From Ancistrus triradiatus (Eukaryota; Chordata; Actinopteri; Siluriformes; Loricariidae): 64,000 nt of DNA. The stretch lies in contig JAJAGP010000436.1 of the NCBI GenBank assembly GCA_025084515.1, positions 317,152 through 381,151 on the forward strand. Direction: 5' to 3'. Positions within the stretch are counted from its first letter, which is position 1; the number at the start of each line of letters is the position of its first letter. The notes beneath the pieces are model-generated. The model was not told where the DNA came from. It worked only from the letters and a program-made list of their open reading frames with translations, and ran no database searches. The position numbers and the translations under genes are program-made. Below, one piece after another: positions 47,220 to 57,434 of this stretch.

Positions 47220-48021
47220 TACACTCATTGGTCACTTTATTAGGTACACCTCCTTGATTCTACACTTACCCTCCATTTTATCTGCTCCACTTACCATTTA
47301 TATGCACTTTTGTAGTTCTATAATTACAGACTACAGTCAATCTGTTTCTAGAAATACTTTGTTAGTCCTCTTCACTCTGCTGTCTAATGGTCAGGACCCC
47401 CACAGGACCACCACAGATCAGGAATTTGGGTGGTGGATCATTCTCAGCACTGCAGTGACACTGACATGGTGGTGGTGTGTTAGTGTGTCAGACACAGCAG
47501 TGCTGCTGGAGTATTTAAACACTGTGTTCACTCACTGTGCATTCTACACATCTTATACACATCTACCATATTGCTACACCTTTCAGATGTAAGGCCAGAG
47601 AGAGCAGCTCATCTGTTGTTGCAGTTTGTGTTTGTCTTCCTCTATCAGTGCTCACAGGACGCTGCCTACAGGATGCTGGTGGCTGGACAATTTTCAGTCC
47701 AGTATGGACACTGAGGTGTTTAAAAACTCCAGCAGCGCTATTGTGTCTGATTCGCTCGTACCAGCACAACACAGACTAACACACCACCACCACATCAGTG
47801 TCACTGCAGTGCTGAGAATGATCCACCACCCAAATAGCACCTGATCAGTGGTGGTCCTGTGGGGATCCTGACCATTAGAGAAAAAGAGTAAAGGCGACTA
47901 ACAAAGTATGTAGAGAAACAGATGGACTACAGTCTGTAACTGTAGAACTACAAAGTGCATCTATATGGTAAGTGGAACTGACAAAAGGAGGTATACCTAA
48001 TAAGTTGGCCAGTGAGTGTAT
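47220..48021. mobile_element. Long fold-back (hairpin) DNA element, copy 2, complete
   Basis: The outer ends ACACTCATTGGTCACTTTAT and TAAGTTGGCCAGTGAGTGT are inverted repeats, and the arms stay complementary for about 300 bases each. Left GGATCATTCTCAGCACTGCA with GTGACACTGACATGGTGG mirrors right TCAGTGTCACTGCAGTGCTG with AGAATGATCC. The loop is around 47550-47680. The ends match the family-B Tc1 TIR at 27763. Confidence 0.85.
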
Positions 48022-49345
48022 ATTCATGGTAATACAAATAAATACACAAAAGAAATAATTGGAAAATAATTCACCATGCTTATTTAACTCACTTACATAA
48101 TGCCTTTGTCAGTAGACACCACCTGGCAGTGTTATACAATAGGAATGAGTAATGAAACTAGAGTAGACTTGATCTATTTTTGGAATAGGGTAAATGCTCT
48201 ATGTTTGGAAAAGTGTAAATGCTCTTTAGTTAAACAGTGGTGCTACCGGGATGCCATTGATCTATATCAATATGTAATAATCAGAATAAAGAGAAGACAG
48301 CAGCAACCTGACAAGTTTTCTGTTTCACGAAATCTAGTATTAGTAACGATTACATAGCTACATGATTCAAAAGTACAGTGATACATTTACATTGTAGGTT
48401 ATAGAACACTAACTTGAGGACGGTGCTATAAATCCAGCCCTGAAATGATTCAATTGAGCTGCATGATAGAGTCCATCTTTTCTACTCTTAACATTTTCAG
48501 TAAGACCTTAGTATGACATTTACATTAATCGCTACCGTTGTTAGTAATGGCAGAACTTTCTGTAGAACTTTATGACTGTCAAAACAAAAATAAGTAACAC
48601 AAGGTATAGATTTCTTATAAGACATGTTTAATCACAGTATCTGCAACAGTCAAATTAGTTCTCTAGTGACCTTCTAACGAGGTTATTATGAATATGCATA
48701 TACACAGCAACAATGTATACGTAAAAAAAAAAAAAAAACACGGTAATTGCACCCCGCCCCTGATATCACGGAAGCTCCAATCCGTGTCAGAGAGGTGTGT
48801 CTGGCTCAATCAAATCATGTAAGCCATTTAATATTTTTCTGGTACAGAGCTGGCATCCAGGTTAAGGACCATTTGTACAGTCCACCACCACTGGATGTGT
48901 GTTTTAGAAAACCACTGTAGCTGCCCTCAAACCTGAAATACACAGAAACACACTTGTAGTAACTGCTAAATACTGTAGCCAAGGTTGATACTGTTAGCAG
49001 TTTGTATTAAAGCTCCTCACAAACTGGCCAGACATGCTATAGAGGGAATTTCCAATCATTCAAAAGTCAAATTACTCAAAGGTGTGCCAGGTTATGGTGA
49101 ATAGACTGGGTTTACTGGTTTATTGCCACTGATTAATGCTTGTAATGTAACTAGCAAGCTATCTGGTTAGTCAAGTATAGTAAGATGGAAGAACAATGTA
49201 TAGAAGGATGTCATTCCTTTTTCATTCCCATTCATTAACACGCTCCTGAAATATTAGCGAATAAAAAGAAATGATTATAATAATGTGACAAGACCCTTCC
49301 TTTAAGTACACTAGCCTGAGTGTAACTAAGGACCACATTTTTATT
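48022..49345. other. Intergenic, no feature recognised
   Basis: AT-rich, with an A-run at 48724-48739 followed by a short GC-richer patch (CACCCCGCCCCTGATATCAC). Nothing else was identified. Confidence 0.35.
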
Positions 49346-50310
49346 TGTACAAAAACACTTAACCCCCTTTTGCCTTTACTGCCTTCATTCTTTTGGCATA
49401 GATTCAACAATGTGCTGGAAACATTCCTCAGAGATTTTGGTCCATATTGACATGATAGTGTGACCTAGTTGCTGCAGATTTGTCGGCTGCACAACCATGA
49501 TGCGAATCTCCCATTCCACCACATCCCAAAGGTGCTCTATTGTATTGAGATCTGGTGACTTTTGAGGCCATTTGAATACAGTGAACTCATTGTTATGTTC
49601 AAGAAACCAGTTTTGAGCTTTGTGACATTATCCTGCTGGCTGTAGCCATCAGTATATGGGTACACGGTGATCATAAAGGGATGGACATGGTCAGCAACAA
49701 TACTCAGGTAGGCTGTGACAATTAACCAATGCACAATGGGTATTAAGGGGCCCAAAATGTGGCAAGAAAATATTACACCATCACCATCATAACCATTGAT
49801 AATCAGGATGTTTAGACCAAATTCTGCCCCTACCATCCAAATGTTTCAGCAAAAATCATCAGACCAGGCAACAATTTTCCAAAATTCTGTTGTCTAATTT
49901 TGGTGATCTCATATTGCAGTCTCGGATACCTGGTCTTAGCTGATGGGAGTGGCACCTAGTGTGGTCTTCTGCAGCTGTAGTCCATCTGATCTCTGGCATC
50001 AACAAGGCATTTTTGAGCAGAGAACTGCTGCTCACTCAATCACTCTTACGGACCTTTCTCTGAAAAAACCTTAGAGATGGTTGTGTGTGAAATTCCCAGA
50101 AGTAATACTCAGACCAGCCTGTCTAGCACCAACAAACATGCCATGTTCAAAGTGACTTAAATCTCTTTTCTTCCTCATTCTGATGCTCAGTTTGAACATC
50201 AGCAGGTCAGCTTACCCATGTCTATATGTGTAATGCAATTTGCGTCATTTGGATTGGCTCATTAGAAATTTGCATTAAAAGCAGTTGAACAGTTTTACCG
50301 TACATAAAGT
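49346..50310 (-). mobile_element. Tc1-like transposon relic (family B)
   Basis: The text CACCACATCCCAAAGGTGCT, TTGAGATCTGGTGACTTTTG, GGGATGGACATGGTCAGCAA and GTGGCAAGAAAATATTACAC is family B in reverse, in the correct order over about 950 bases. The ends are worn and the frames broken. Confidence 0.83.
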
Positions 50311-50319
50311 GGTGAGGCA

Positions 50320-50606
50320 CTGATGAATGAACTAGAATGTGACTAACACAAACTCTGCTCACAGATGAGGCTACATCTAAGGTGAAGTGTCTAAGGGTAG
50401 GGTGTCTAAAAGGCGTTTAAAAACTCCAGTAGTACTGCTGTTTTTCATCCCTCACACCGTGCAAAATACACTCTACAGTCAGTTGGCACTGTAAACTGGA
50501 ATATCCACCACCCAAAGCGTAATTTGCAGTTTGGGGTGCTACCATTGAAGAGAGGGTAAAAGGGGCCTAACAAAGTACCGTAAAAATATGAACTACAATG
50601 TGTACC
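50320..50606. repeat. Partial copy of the long fold-back element
   Basis: GTGACTAACACAAACTCTGC, CGTTTAAAAACTCCAGTAGT and GGCCTAACAAAGTACCG match 7368, 7480 and 7605 of copy 1. Only about one arm is left. Confidence 0.6.
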
Positions 50607-52201
50607 TACATTGGGGGCCAAAATTATTTAGTTCAGTCACGATTTGCAAGTTCTTCTACTTAGAGGGGTCGGTAATTTTCGTAATTTTAAAGAATTCAAT
50701 TGTAAAGTCATGGTGGAAAATAAGTATTTGGTCACCCAACAAACAAGCAAGAATTTCTGTTCTGGCTCTCACAGACCTTAACTTCTTCTTTAAGAACTCT
50801 TCTGTCCTCCACTCGTGCATGAATTAATGGCACCTGTTTTTGACCTCATTATCTTGTATAATAGACACTTGTCCACAGCCTCAAACAGTCAGACTCCAAA
50901 CTCACCATGCCAAGGACCAAAGAGCTGTCGAAGGACACCAGGAAGAAAATTTGTAGACCTGCAGCAGGCTAGGAAGAGTGAATCTACAATAGGCAACAAG
51001 CAGTTGGTGTGAATAATCACCTGTGGGAGCCAATTGTAAGACTACAAGACATTGATAATCTCCCTCGGTCGTGTGGCCTAGTGGTTTACAATACCAATCC
51101 ACTCTGCCAGCTGCCAACGTTGGGCCCTTAACCCATACTGCTTGGATTGTAAGATTATCCATTGTAAGTCCTCTGTAAGGGCGTCTGCTAAATGCTGTAA
51201 TGTAAATGTAAATGTACAGTGCCAGGGCGTGTCCCCACGCTTAAGCCATACATGTCTAGCTGTCTGAGTTTTGGCCAGACAGCATATGGATTATCAGACA
51301 GATTGGGATAATATCATGTGGGTCAATGAAACCAAAAAGAAACTGTCCCTAAAAACTCAACTGGAAAAAAGATGCTGAGTTGCCTTCCCAAGAACACCAT
51401 ACCATACCTACTGTGAAGCTGGGTGTGGAAACAGTCATGCTTTGGGGCTGTTTTTCTTGGTCATAGGGGACCGGGGACGACTGACCGTTTAGGGGAAGAA
51501 TGAACGGGCCATGTATTTTTTTAGCCAAAAAAAATTTTAAGAATCCAAAACCCCTCTTTCCATCAGTAGAGCTTGAAGCTGGAACGTGGGCTGCTGGTCT
51601 TTCAAGCCATTGACCATGATCCCAACACACGGATCAACACGAAGGGGATGCTCCATAAAAAGCATTTCCAAGGTCCAGGAGTGCCTAGGCAGTCTCCAGA
51701 CCTCAGCCCCATAGAAAATGTGTGGAGGAGTTGAAAGTCCGTTTTGCCCCCAAACATCACGCTCTAGAGGATATCTCATGGAGGAATGGGGCCAAAATAC
51801 CAGCTACAGTGGTGTGCAAACCTGGTTGAAGACTATACAGAACTTTGACCTCTTCATTGCCAGCAAAGGTTATGTGACAAGTAATTGAGTTAAGAAATTT
51901 GTTGACCAAATACTTATTTTCCACCATAATTTACAATTAAATTCTTTAAGAATCCTACAATGTGATTTCCTGGATTTTTTTTCTCATTTTGTCTCTCATA
52001 GTTGAAGTGTAGTTATGATGAAAATTACAGACCTCTCTCATTTTTTTATATATATATGCACTCAAGTCAATGTTAATTTAGCATAATAAATTAACCTAGT
52101 TGAAGTGTACCTATGATGAAAATTACAGACCTCACACATCTTTCTAAGTAGGAGAACTTGCACAATCAGTGGCTGACTAAATACTTTTCTGCCCCACTGT
52201 A
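50607..52201 (+). mobile_element. Tc1-like transposon (family C), with SINE insertion and altered right end
   Basis: The left end starts TACATTGGGGGCCAAAATTA (diverged). Coding debris: TATCTCATGGAGGAATGGGG near the C-terminus; SPDLSPIENVWR-like text at 51700. A V-SINE (51066-51216) interrupts it. Its right terminal repeat is interrupted at about 52047 and then repeated (see findings), ending GCCCCACTGTA at 52191-52201. Confidence 0.8.
51066..51216 (+). repeat. V-SINE-like SINE inside a Tc1 element
   Basis: CGGTCGTGTGGCCTAGTGG, CTGCCAACGTTGGGCCCTTA, TGTAAGTCCTCTGTAAGGGC and GTCTGCTAAATGCTGTAATG are present. The box-B region is partly deleted. Confidence 0.75.
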
Positions 52202-52420
52202 TATGGTAAGAGAAACTGATAAAATGGACAATGAGTGTAGCAAGAAGAAAGTGGTTTTAATGATAATTTGTGAGTACACTGGAACCAGAAACTTTGGCTG
52301 AGAATGATCCACCGCCCAAATAATTTTGGATTTATTTCCTTCAGTGGTCACTGATCAGGTTAAAGCGATGGAAGAAACCTGCTGTGAAGTAGCAGAGAAT
52401 ATTTGGATATAGACGCACTT
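52202..52420. repeat. Small fold-back element fragment
   Basis: ATGGTAAGAGAAACTGATAA, CAATGAGTGTAGCAAGAAG and TGAGAATGATCCACCGCCCA are out-of-order fragments of the long fold-back element family. Confidence 0.4.
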
Positions 52421-52827
52421 GCGCGCTCACACACACACACACACACACACGAGGTAGAGATGTGAATCCCCAAAAAATACACAAATATCAGGTCAGTAGG
52501 ACCAATCAGAAAGTCCCTGGTGCCTGATTATGCTAAATCACTGAAAGTTGGTGGGGTGACTGAAATACATTGGAAGAAGTTAGGAATATTTGAAGAAAAT
52601 ACGGTGATACCTCAGTTGTCATTGTTAATTTGTTCCAGACGGCTTGTTGAGAACCGAAAACGAGCTAATTTTTCCCATAAAGAATAATGTAAATCTGAAT
52701 TTACTTTTACTTTTTTAACATATACTACAGAAAATGAACCCCATACTTTCTCATTTGTTGATGACAAGTAGACATGATGCTTTGCATACCATGGACATTT
52801 GATTATATACGCGCACACACACTCTCC

Positions 52828-52872
<45 letters not shown>

Positions 52873-53010
52873 ACTTGAGGTAGAGATGTGAATCCCCACC
52901 CAATATACAAATATCAGGCCAGTAAGAGTCCCTGATGCCTGATTATGCTGAATCATTGAAAGTCGGTGGGGTGACTGAAATATGTTGGAACAAGTTAGCA
53001 ATATTTGAAA
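52421..53010. repeat. Direct duplication of ~160 bp with (CA)n and (CT)n(CA)n tracts
   Basis: GAGGTAGAGATGTGAATCCC occurs at 52451 and 52876, and GGTGGGGTGACTGAAATA at 52550 and 52965, with the text between them similar. Each copy follows an AC repeat (52430-52450; 52812-52874). Between them sits the GTTCCAGACGGCTTGTTGAG repeat fragment and a partial satellite monomer (52711-52805). Confidence 0.75.
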
Positions 53011-53828
53011 AAGAAATACTGAAAACAGGCTTTTCTTATCCAGATATAGTACAATACTTGCTATAATATGTAACAAGACAAGACAATATAGGACAATGTG
53101 CCACCGCAAAGAACCTGAAGCTGTAAAGATGTTGGAGGTTATTCAACAAGGAACAAAAGTATACCTTTAAATCAAACTGGAAGTATTTAAAGAAATTCTA
53201 TACCAAGGCTTTTGTTATTAAAACAAAAGTAGCTCAAGCCAAATATAACATGACATTATGTTCCACGCTGAGCGAATTAGGTAACTACTGAAAAGATTTG
53301 AAAGGATATCATCAGTCTTTGAGGTCTTTACAGATTGTTGTCTGATGCCTTATCAGTTGTGAAATAACATATTCTTTATAATACTATTATACAGGTTTGA
53401 CCTCAAGAGACATTTATTTCTCAGGGATCAAAGCAATGGCTGACCCGCCTGTCTTGTAGCCACACGTGCTGATTTGCTTTAAATACTAAAACAGGTATAA
53501 CAGAGCTGTGGTGATATCCGACCATACTTTTTGCTGTTTTAACATAATAATGATACAGTAGAGCTCCAAACTTTCTCATTCGTTTTGTGTTTGGCTAGCT
53601 GTGTGACAATGGTTTATGTGTTAGCAGCATGCTTTGCATGTTATTTTTAGAGACAGTCAGACAAATCAGACTGCAGGGCAGGCTGTGGTTTTATCTGACC
53701 TAGCTTTTTACTATCGTAATATAATTATACTACAGGAAAAAAACCCAAAACCTTCTCATTGGTTGATGACAAGTAGAGATTTTGTTTTAGCGTAGCTGTA
53801 TGATAATGATTTAATAGCATCATTATTG

Positions 53829-54568
53829 TACAGTGGCTAAAAAGTATTTAGTCAGCCACTGATTGTGCAAGCTCTCCTACTTAGAAAGATGTGTGAGGTC
53901 TGTAATTTTCATCATAGGTACACTTCAACTAGGTTAATTTATTATGCTAAATTAACATTGACTTGAGTGCATATATATATATATATATGTATAAGTGTGA
54001 TATATATGGAATGGCCTGGCATGGCCTTTCTGTGTGGAATCTGCATGTCCTCCCCGTGTCTGCGTGGGTTTTCTCCAGGTACTCTGGTTTCCTCCCACAG
54101 TCCAAAGCAAAGAGTAAACCCTCACAGACACGGGGAGGACATGCAGATTCCACACAGAAAGGCCACGCCAGGCCGTTCCACCCTGGGACTGAACCCAGGA
54201 CCCACTTGCTGTGAGGCGGAGATGCTACCCACCAAGCCACCGTGCCGCCCGGAAATATCTGCATGGAGGAATGAGCCAAAATACCAGCTACAGTGTGTGT
54301 AAACTAGGTGAAGATTTAGAACATTTGACCTCTGTCATTGCCAACAAAGGTTATGTTACAAAGTACTGAGTTGAACTTTGTTTATTGACCAAATACTTAT
54401 TTTTCACCATAATTTACAATTAAATTCTTTAAAAATCCTACAATGTGATTTCCTGGATGTTTTTTTTTTCTCATTTCCTATGATGAAAATTACAGACCTT
54501 TTTCATCTTTCTAAGTAGGAGAACTTGCACAATCGGTGGCTGACTAAATACTTTTTTTGCCCCACTGT
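53829..54568 (+). mobile_element. Composite Tc1 family-C element carrying an inverted repeat interior
   Basis: The left terminal repeat (ACAGTGGCTAAAAAGTATTT) and the right transposase end plus terminal repeat (AACCCAAATACTT-type text, GCCCCACTGT at 54559-54568) are present. The interior is AT-rich linker, (TA)n and a head-to-head tRNA-like repeat (54010-54250) instead of transposase. Confidence 0.75.
54010..54250. repeat. Inverted duplication of tRNA-like repeat (hairpin)
   Basis: GCCTTTCTGTGTGGAATCTG ... TCCTCCCCGTGTCTGCGTGG (54024-54069) is mirrored by ACAGACACGGGGAGGACATG ... GATTCCACACAGAAAGGCC (54124-54166), about 45 bases with few mismatches around a ~55-base loop. The right copy continues to the normal CACGGTGGC end (GGTGCCGCCC region). 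Confidence 0.85.
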
Positions 54569-54831
54569 GGCATAATTATACAGAAAAAGAAACCCAAACT
54601 TTATCATTGGTTGATGACAAGTAGACATTGCGTATTAGCCTAGCCAATGCTAAGGGTTTACTTGTTACCATTATGCTTTGTAAACAATGTATTGTTATGT
54701 TATGTTTACAGTTGTAGTGACTGCAGAGCAGGCTGTAGTGATATCTGGACTTACTTAAACATTTTTTTTACTGTTTCAACATAATTATACTACAGAATAA
54801 GAATTCCAAACTTTCTCGTTGGTTGATGACA

Positions 54832-55121
54832 CTCAGGAAAAAATGTACTGTGGAATTTGACAGTAGAACCAAGAAGTGGCCAAATTACCACCAAAATTCA
54901 TAGTACACCTGTGAAATAATTCATGGTCAGTTCATAGTCAACCAAGTTTACAGTTGTAATATGAAATTTCAGAGTAGAACCATGAAGTGACCAAATTACT
55001 ATCAAAAATCATAGTAGAACTATAAACTTCATGGTCAAACTGTGAAAGTTCACTTTAAAACTGTCAAGCAATTCACAGTTTTACTATGAAAATTGACATT
55101 ACATTTTTTCCTGGGAAAGTA
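54832..55121. mobile_element. MITE with CAGGAAAAAATGT inverted ends inserted in a satellite monomer
   Basis: CAGGAAAAAATGT (54835-54847) and ACATTTTTTCCTG (about 55100-55112) are perfect 13-base inverted ends. The interior contains several short inverted pieces (AACCATGAAGTGACC, AACTTCATGGTCAAAC). The satellite text GTTGATGAC|AAGTAAACAT resumes on either side. Confidence 0.75.
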
Positions 55122-55600
55122 AACATTTTGTATTAGCCTAGTTGTGTGACAATGGTTTATTTGTCATTATCATACGTTGAATAAGATTTGTAGACTTGTG
55201 GTGACTGCAGGGCACACTGTGGTTATATCTGACCTTACTTTTTTACCGTTTTAACATAATTATGATACAGAACAAGAATCCAAAAGTTTCTTATTGGTTA
55301 ATGACAAGTAAACATTTTGTATTAGCCTAGCTCTGTGATAAGGGTTTGTTTGTTAGCATCTGCTTTGCAAACCATCTTATTTTTAGAGACTTGTAGTGAC
55401 TGCAGGGCAGGCTATGGTTATATCTGAACTTACTTTTTTAACGTAATTATACTACAGGAAAAGAACCTCAAACTTTCTCATTGATTGATGACAAGTAATC
55501 TAGCATTTTGTTAACCTATGTGATAATGGTTTGTTAGCATCATGCTTTGTATACCACGTTATTTTTAGAGACTTGTAGTGACGGCAGGGCAGGGCATATT

Positions 55601-56004
55601 GCCCACGCGCTTAGCGGTTCTTCCCCCGCACCTCTGTGAATGTCCCTCTGAGGCTGTTTCCTTCAGCAGTGAGTCAGTGGGGAGCCGACTGCTGTGCCTA
55701 TCCATCAAACAACCCCCTGTGTGGGCTGACTTTCAGAATCGAATTGTTCGAAAGAGTGACAAAAAAAGACCTACAAAATGCAGTAAATGGAGAAAGAGAA
55801 AGAAAACGCACAAACGCCGTGTTGTACTGCACAACCGCAAAACTGCCTGAGACAAAGGGTGGAGTTCCTGTTTCTGCTTTGTTCTTCCTCTCTGTTACGT
55901 GGTTTACAAAATGGATCAAACCTAACAGCAACTTACTGTCATTGCTTATGACACGTTTGAACACATTACAGTAAACTTTAAAATGAAACCCTTGCATAAG
56001 TATC
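55601..56004. other. Intergenic, GC-richer patch, no supported gene
   Basis: Two overlapping open frames (55578-55850 and 55636-55974) exist, but neither has a domain, splice site or start context that I trust. GC is higher than in the flanks, which could mark a regulatory region or an old repeat. Confidence 0.3.
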
Positions 56005-56115
56005 GACGGCGCTGTGGTTAACGCCGTCACGTCACAGCTCCAGAGACCGTGCTTTGAGTCCTGGTCAGGTTGTTTCCTGTGTGGGTTTCCTCTGGTTTTC
56101 CCACACATTTCGAAG
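56005..56115 (+). repeat. tRNA-like teleost repeat fragment
   Basis: GGCGCTGTGGTTAACGCCGT, GTCACAGCTCCAGAGACCGT and GTGTGGGTTTCCTCTGG are in family order, abutting a Tc1 end. Confidence 0.6.
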
Positions 56116-56117
56116 AC

Positions 56118-57207
56118 GTACACTAAGTGGCCACATTATGCTTGTTCACACAACTAATCAGCTCATGGCAGCCACTGTTGATATGGTCAAGATGACCTGT
56201 TGAAGTTCAAATTGAGCATCAGAATGAGGATTTAAGTGACTTTGAAAGTGGTGTGATTGTTGCTGCTAGGCGGGCTGGTCTGAGTATTTCAGAAAGTGAT
56301 GATCTACTGGGATTTTTATGCGCAACCATCTTTAGGGTTTACAGAAAATGGTCTGAAAAAGAAAATATCCAGTGAGTGGCAGTTCTTTGAGCAAAAACGC
56401 CAGAGGCCAGAGGAGAATGGTCAGAGTGGTTTGAGCTGATAGAAAGAGAACAGTAAATCATAACCACTCGTTACAATCGAGGTATGCAAAGAGTCAAACA
56501 CGTCAAACCTTCAAGGAGATGGGCTTCAGCAGCAGAAGATCACACTGGCAGAAACTCCCGTCAGCTAAGAACAGGCAACTGAGGTTACAATTCATGCGGT
56601 CTCACCAAAATTCGACAACAGAAGACTGGAAAAACGTTGCCTGGTCTGATGAGTCTCAATTTCTGCTCTGACTTTCAGATGGTAGGGTCAGAATTTGGCG
56701 TAAATAACATGACAGCTTGAATCCATCCTGCTTTGTATCACCAATTTAGGCAGATGGTGGTGGTGTAATGGTGTGAGGGATGTTTTCTCGGTACAATCTG
56801 GGCCCCTTAATACCAATGGAGCATCGTTTAAATGCCACAACTTGCCTGAGTATTATTGCTGACCATGTCCACATCTTTATGGTCACAGTGTAACATCTGA
56901 TTGCTAACTCCAGCAGGATAACGCGTCATGTCGCAAAGCTCAAATCATCTCAAACTGGTTTCTTAAGCATGACAGTGAGTATGCTGTACTCAAATGGCAT
57001 CCACAGTCACCAGATCTGAATCCACCTTTGGGATGTGGTGGAACGAGAACTTGAATGTGCAGTCAGCAAATCTGCAGCAACTGTGTCATGCTATCAAGTC
57101 ATTATGGACCAAAATCTCTGAGGAATGTTTCCAGCACCTCGTTGAGTCTGTGCCACAAAGAATTAAGGCAGTTGTGAAGGCAAAGTGCCTTAATTGTACT
57201 CTAAATT
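56118..57207 (+). mobile_element. Tc1-like transposon relic (family B)
   Basis: The left end GTACACTAAGTGGCCACATT matches the family-B/fold-back end. The text GGCGGGCTGGTCTGAGTATT, GGTTTGAGCTGATAGAAAGA, GGACCATAATGACTT-type and CACAGTCACCAGATCTGAAT (SPDLNP region) is in order. Frames are broken. Confidence 0.83.
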
Positions 57208-57248
57208 GATTATGGAAAAATCAGTGAGTGAGTGAGTGGGTGGTGGTA

Positions 57249-57434
57249 CTGTGGACTGTCGTAGCCTAGCGGTCAAGGTACTGGCCTTTGGACCAGAAGG
57301 TCCAGGGTTCAAATCCCATCTCTGCCAAGCTGCCACTGTTGGGTCCTTAACCCACAACTGCTTGGATTGTAAGACTGAACCAATTGCAAGTCGCTCTGGA
57401 TAAGGGCGCCTGCTAAATGCTGTAAATGTAAATG
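57249..57434 (+). repeat. V-SINE-like SINE
   Basis: A complete copy with GTCGTAGCCTAGCGGTCAAG head, box-B-like GGTTCAAATCCC and GATAAGGGCGCCTGCTAAAT tail, followed by a GAGT microsatellite. Confidence 0.85.

Larger units (their letters stand above)
53538..55600 (+). repeat. Satellite-like tandem array, monomer about 170-190 bp
   Basis: The monomer order TAACATAATTATACTACAG, CCAAACTTTCTCATTGGTTG, ATGACAAGTAGACAT, TATTAGCCTAGC, GTTAGCATCATGCTTTG, AGAGACTTGTAGTGACTGCA, GGGCAGGCTGTGG recurs at about 53538, 53716, 54569, 54780, 55255 and 55440, with a partial at 52711. The array is interrupted by a composite Tc1 (53829-54568) and a MITE (54832-55121). Confidence 0.8.

Noticed and set aside
55578..55974. 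Two overlapping open frames with a basic C-terminus.
   Set aside because: No recognisable domain; one start overlaps satellite sequence and there is no splice context.
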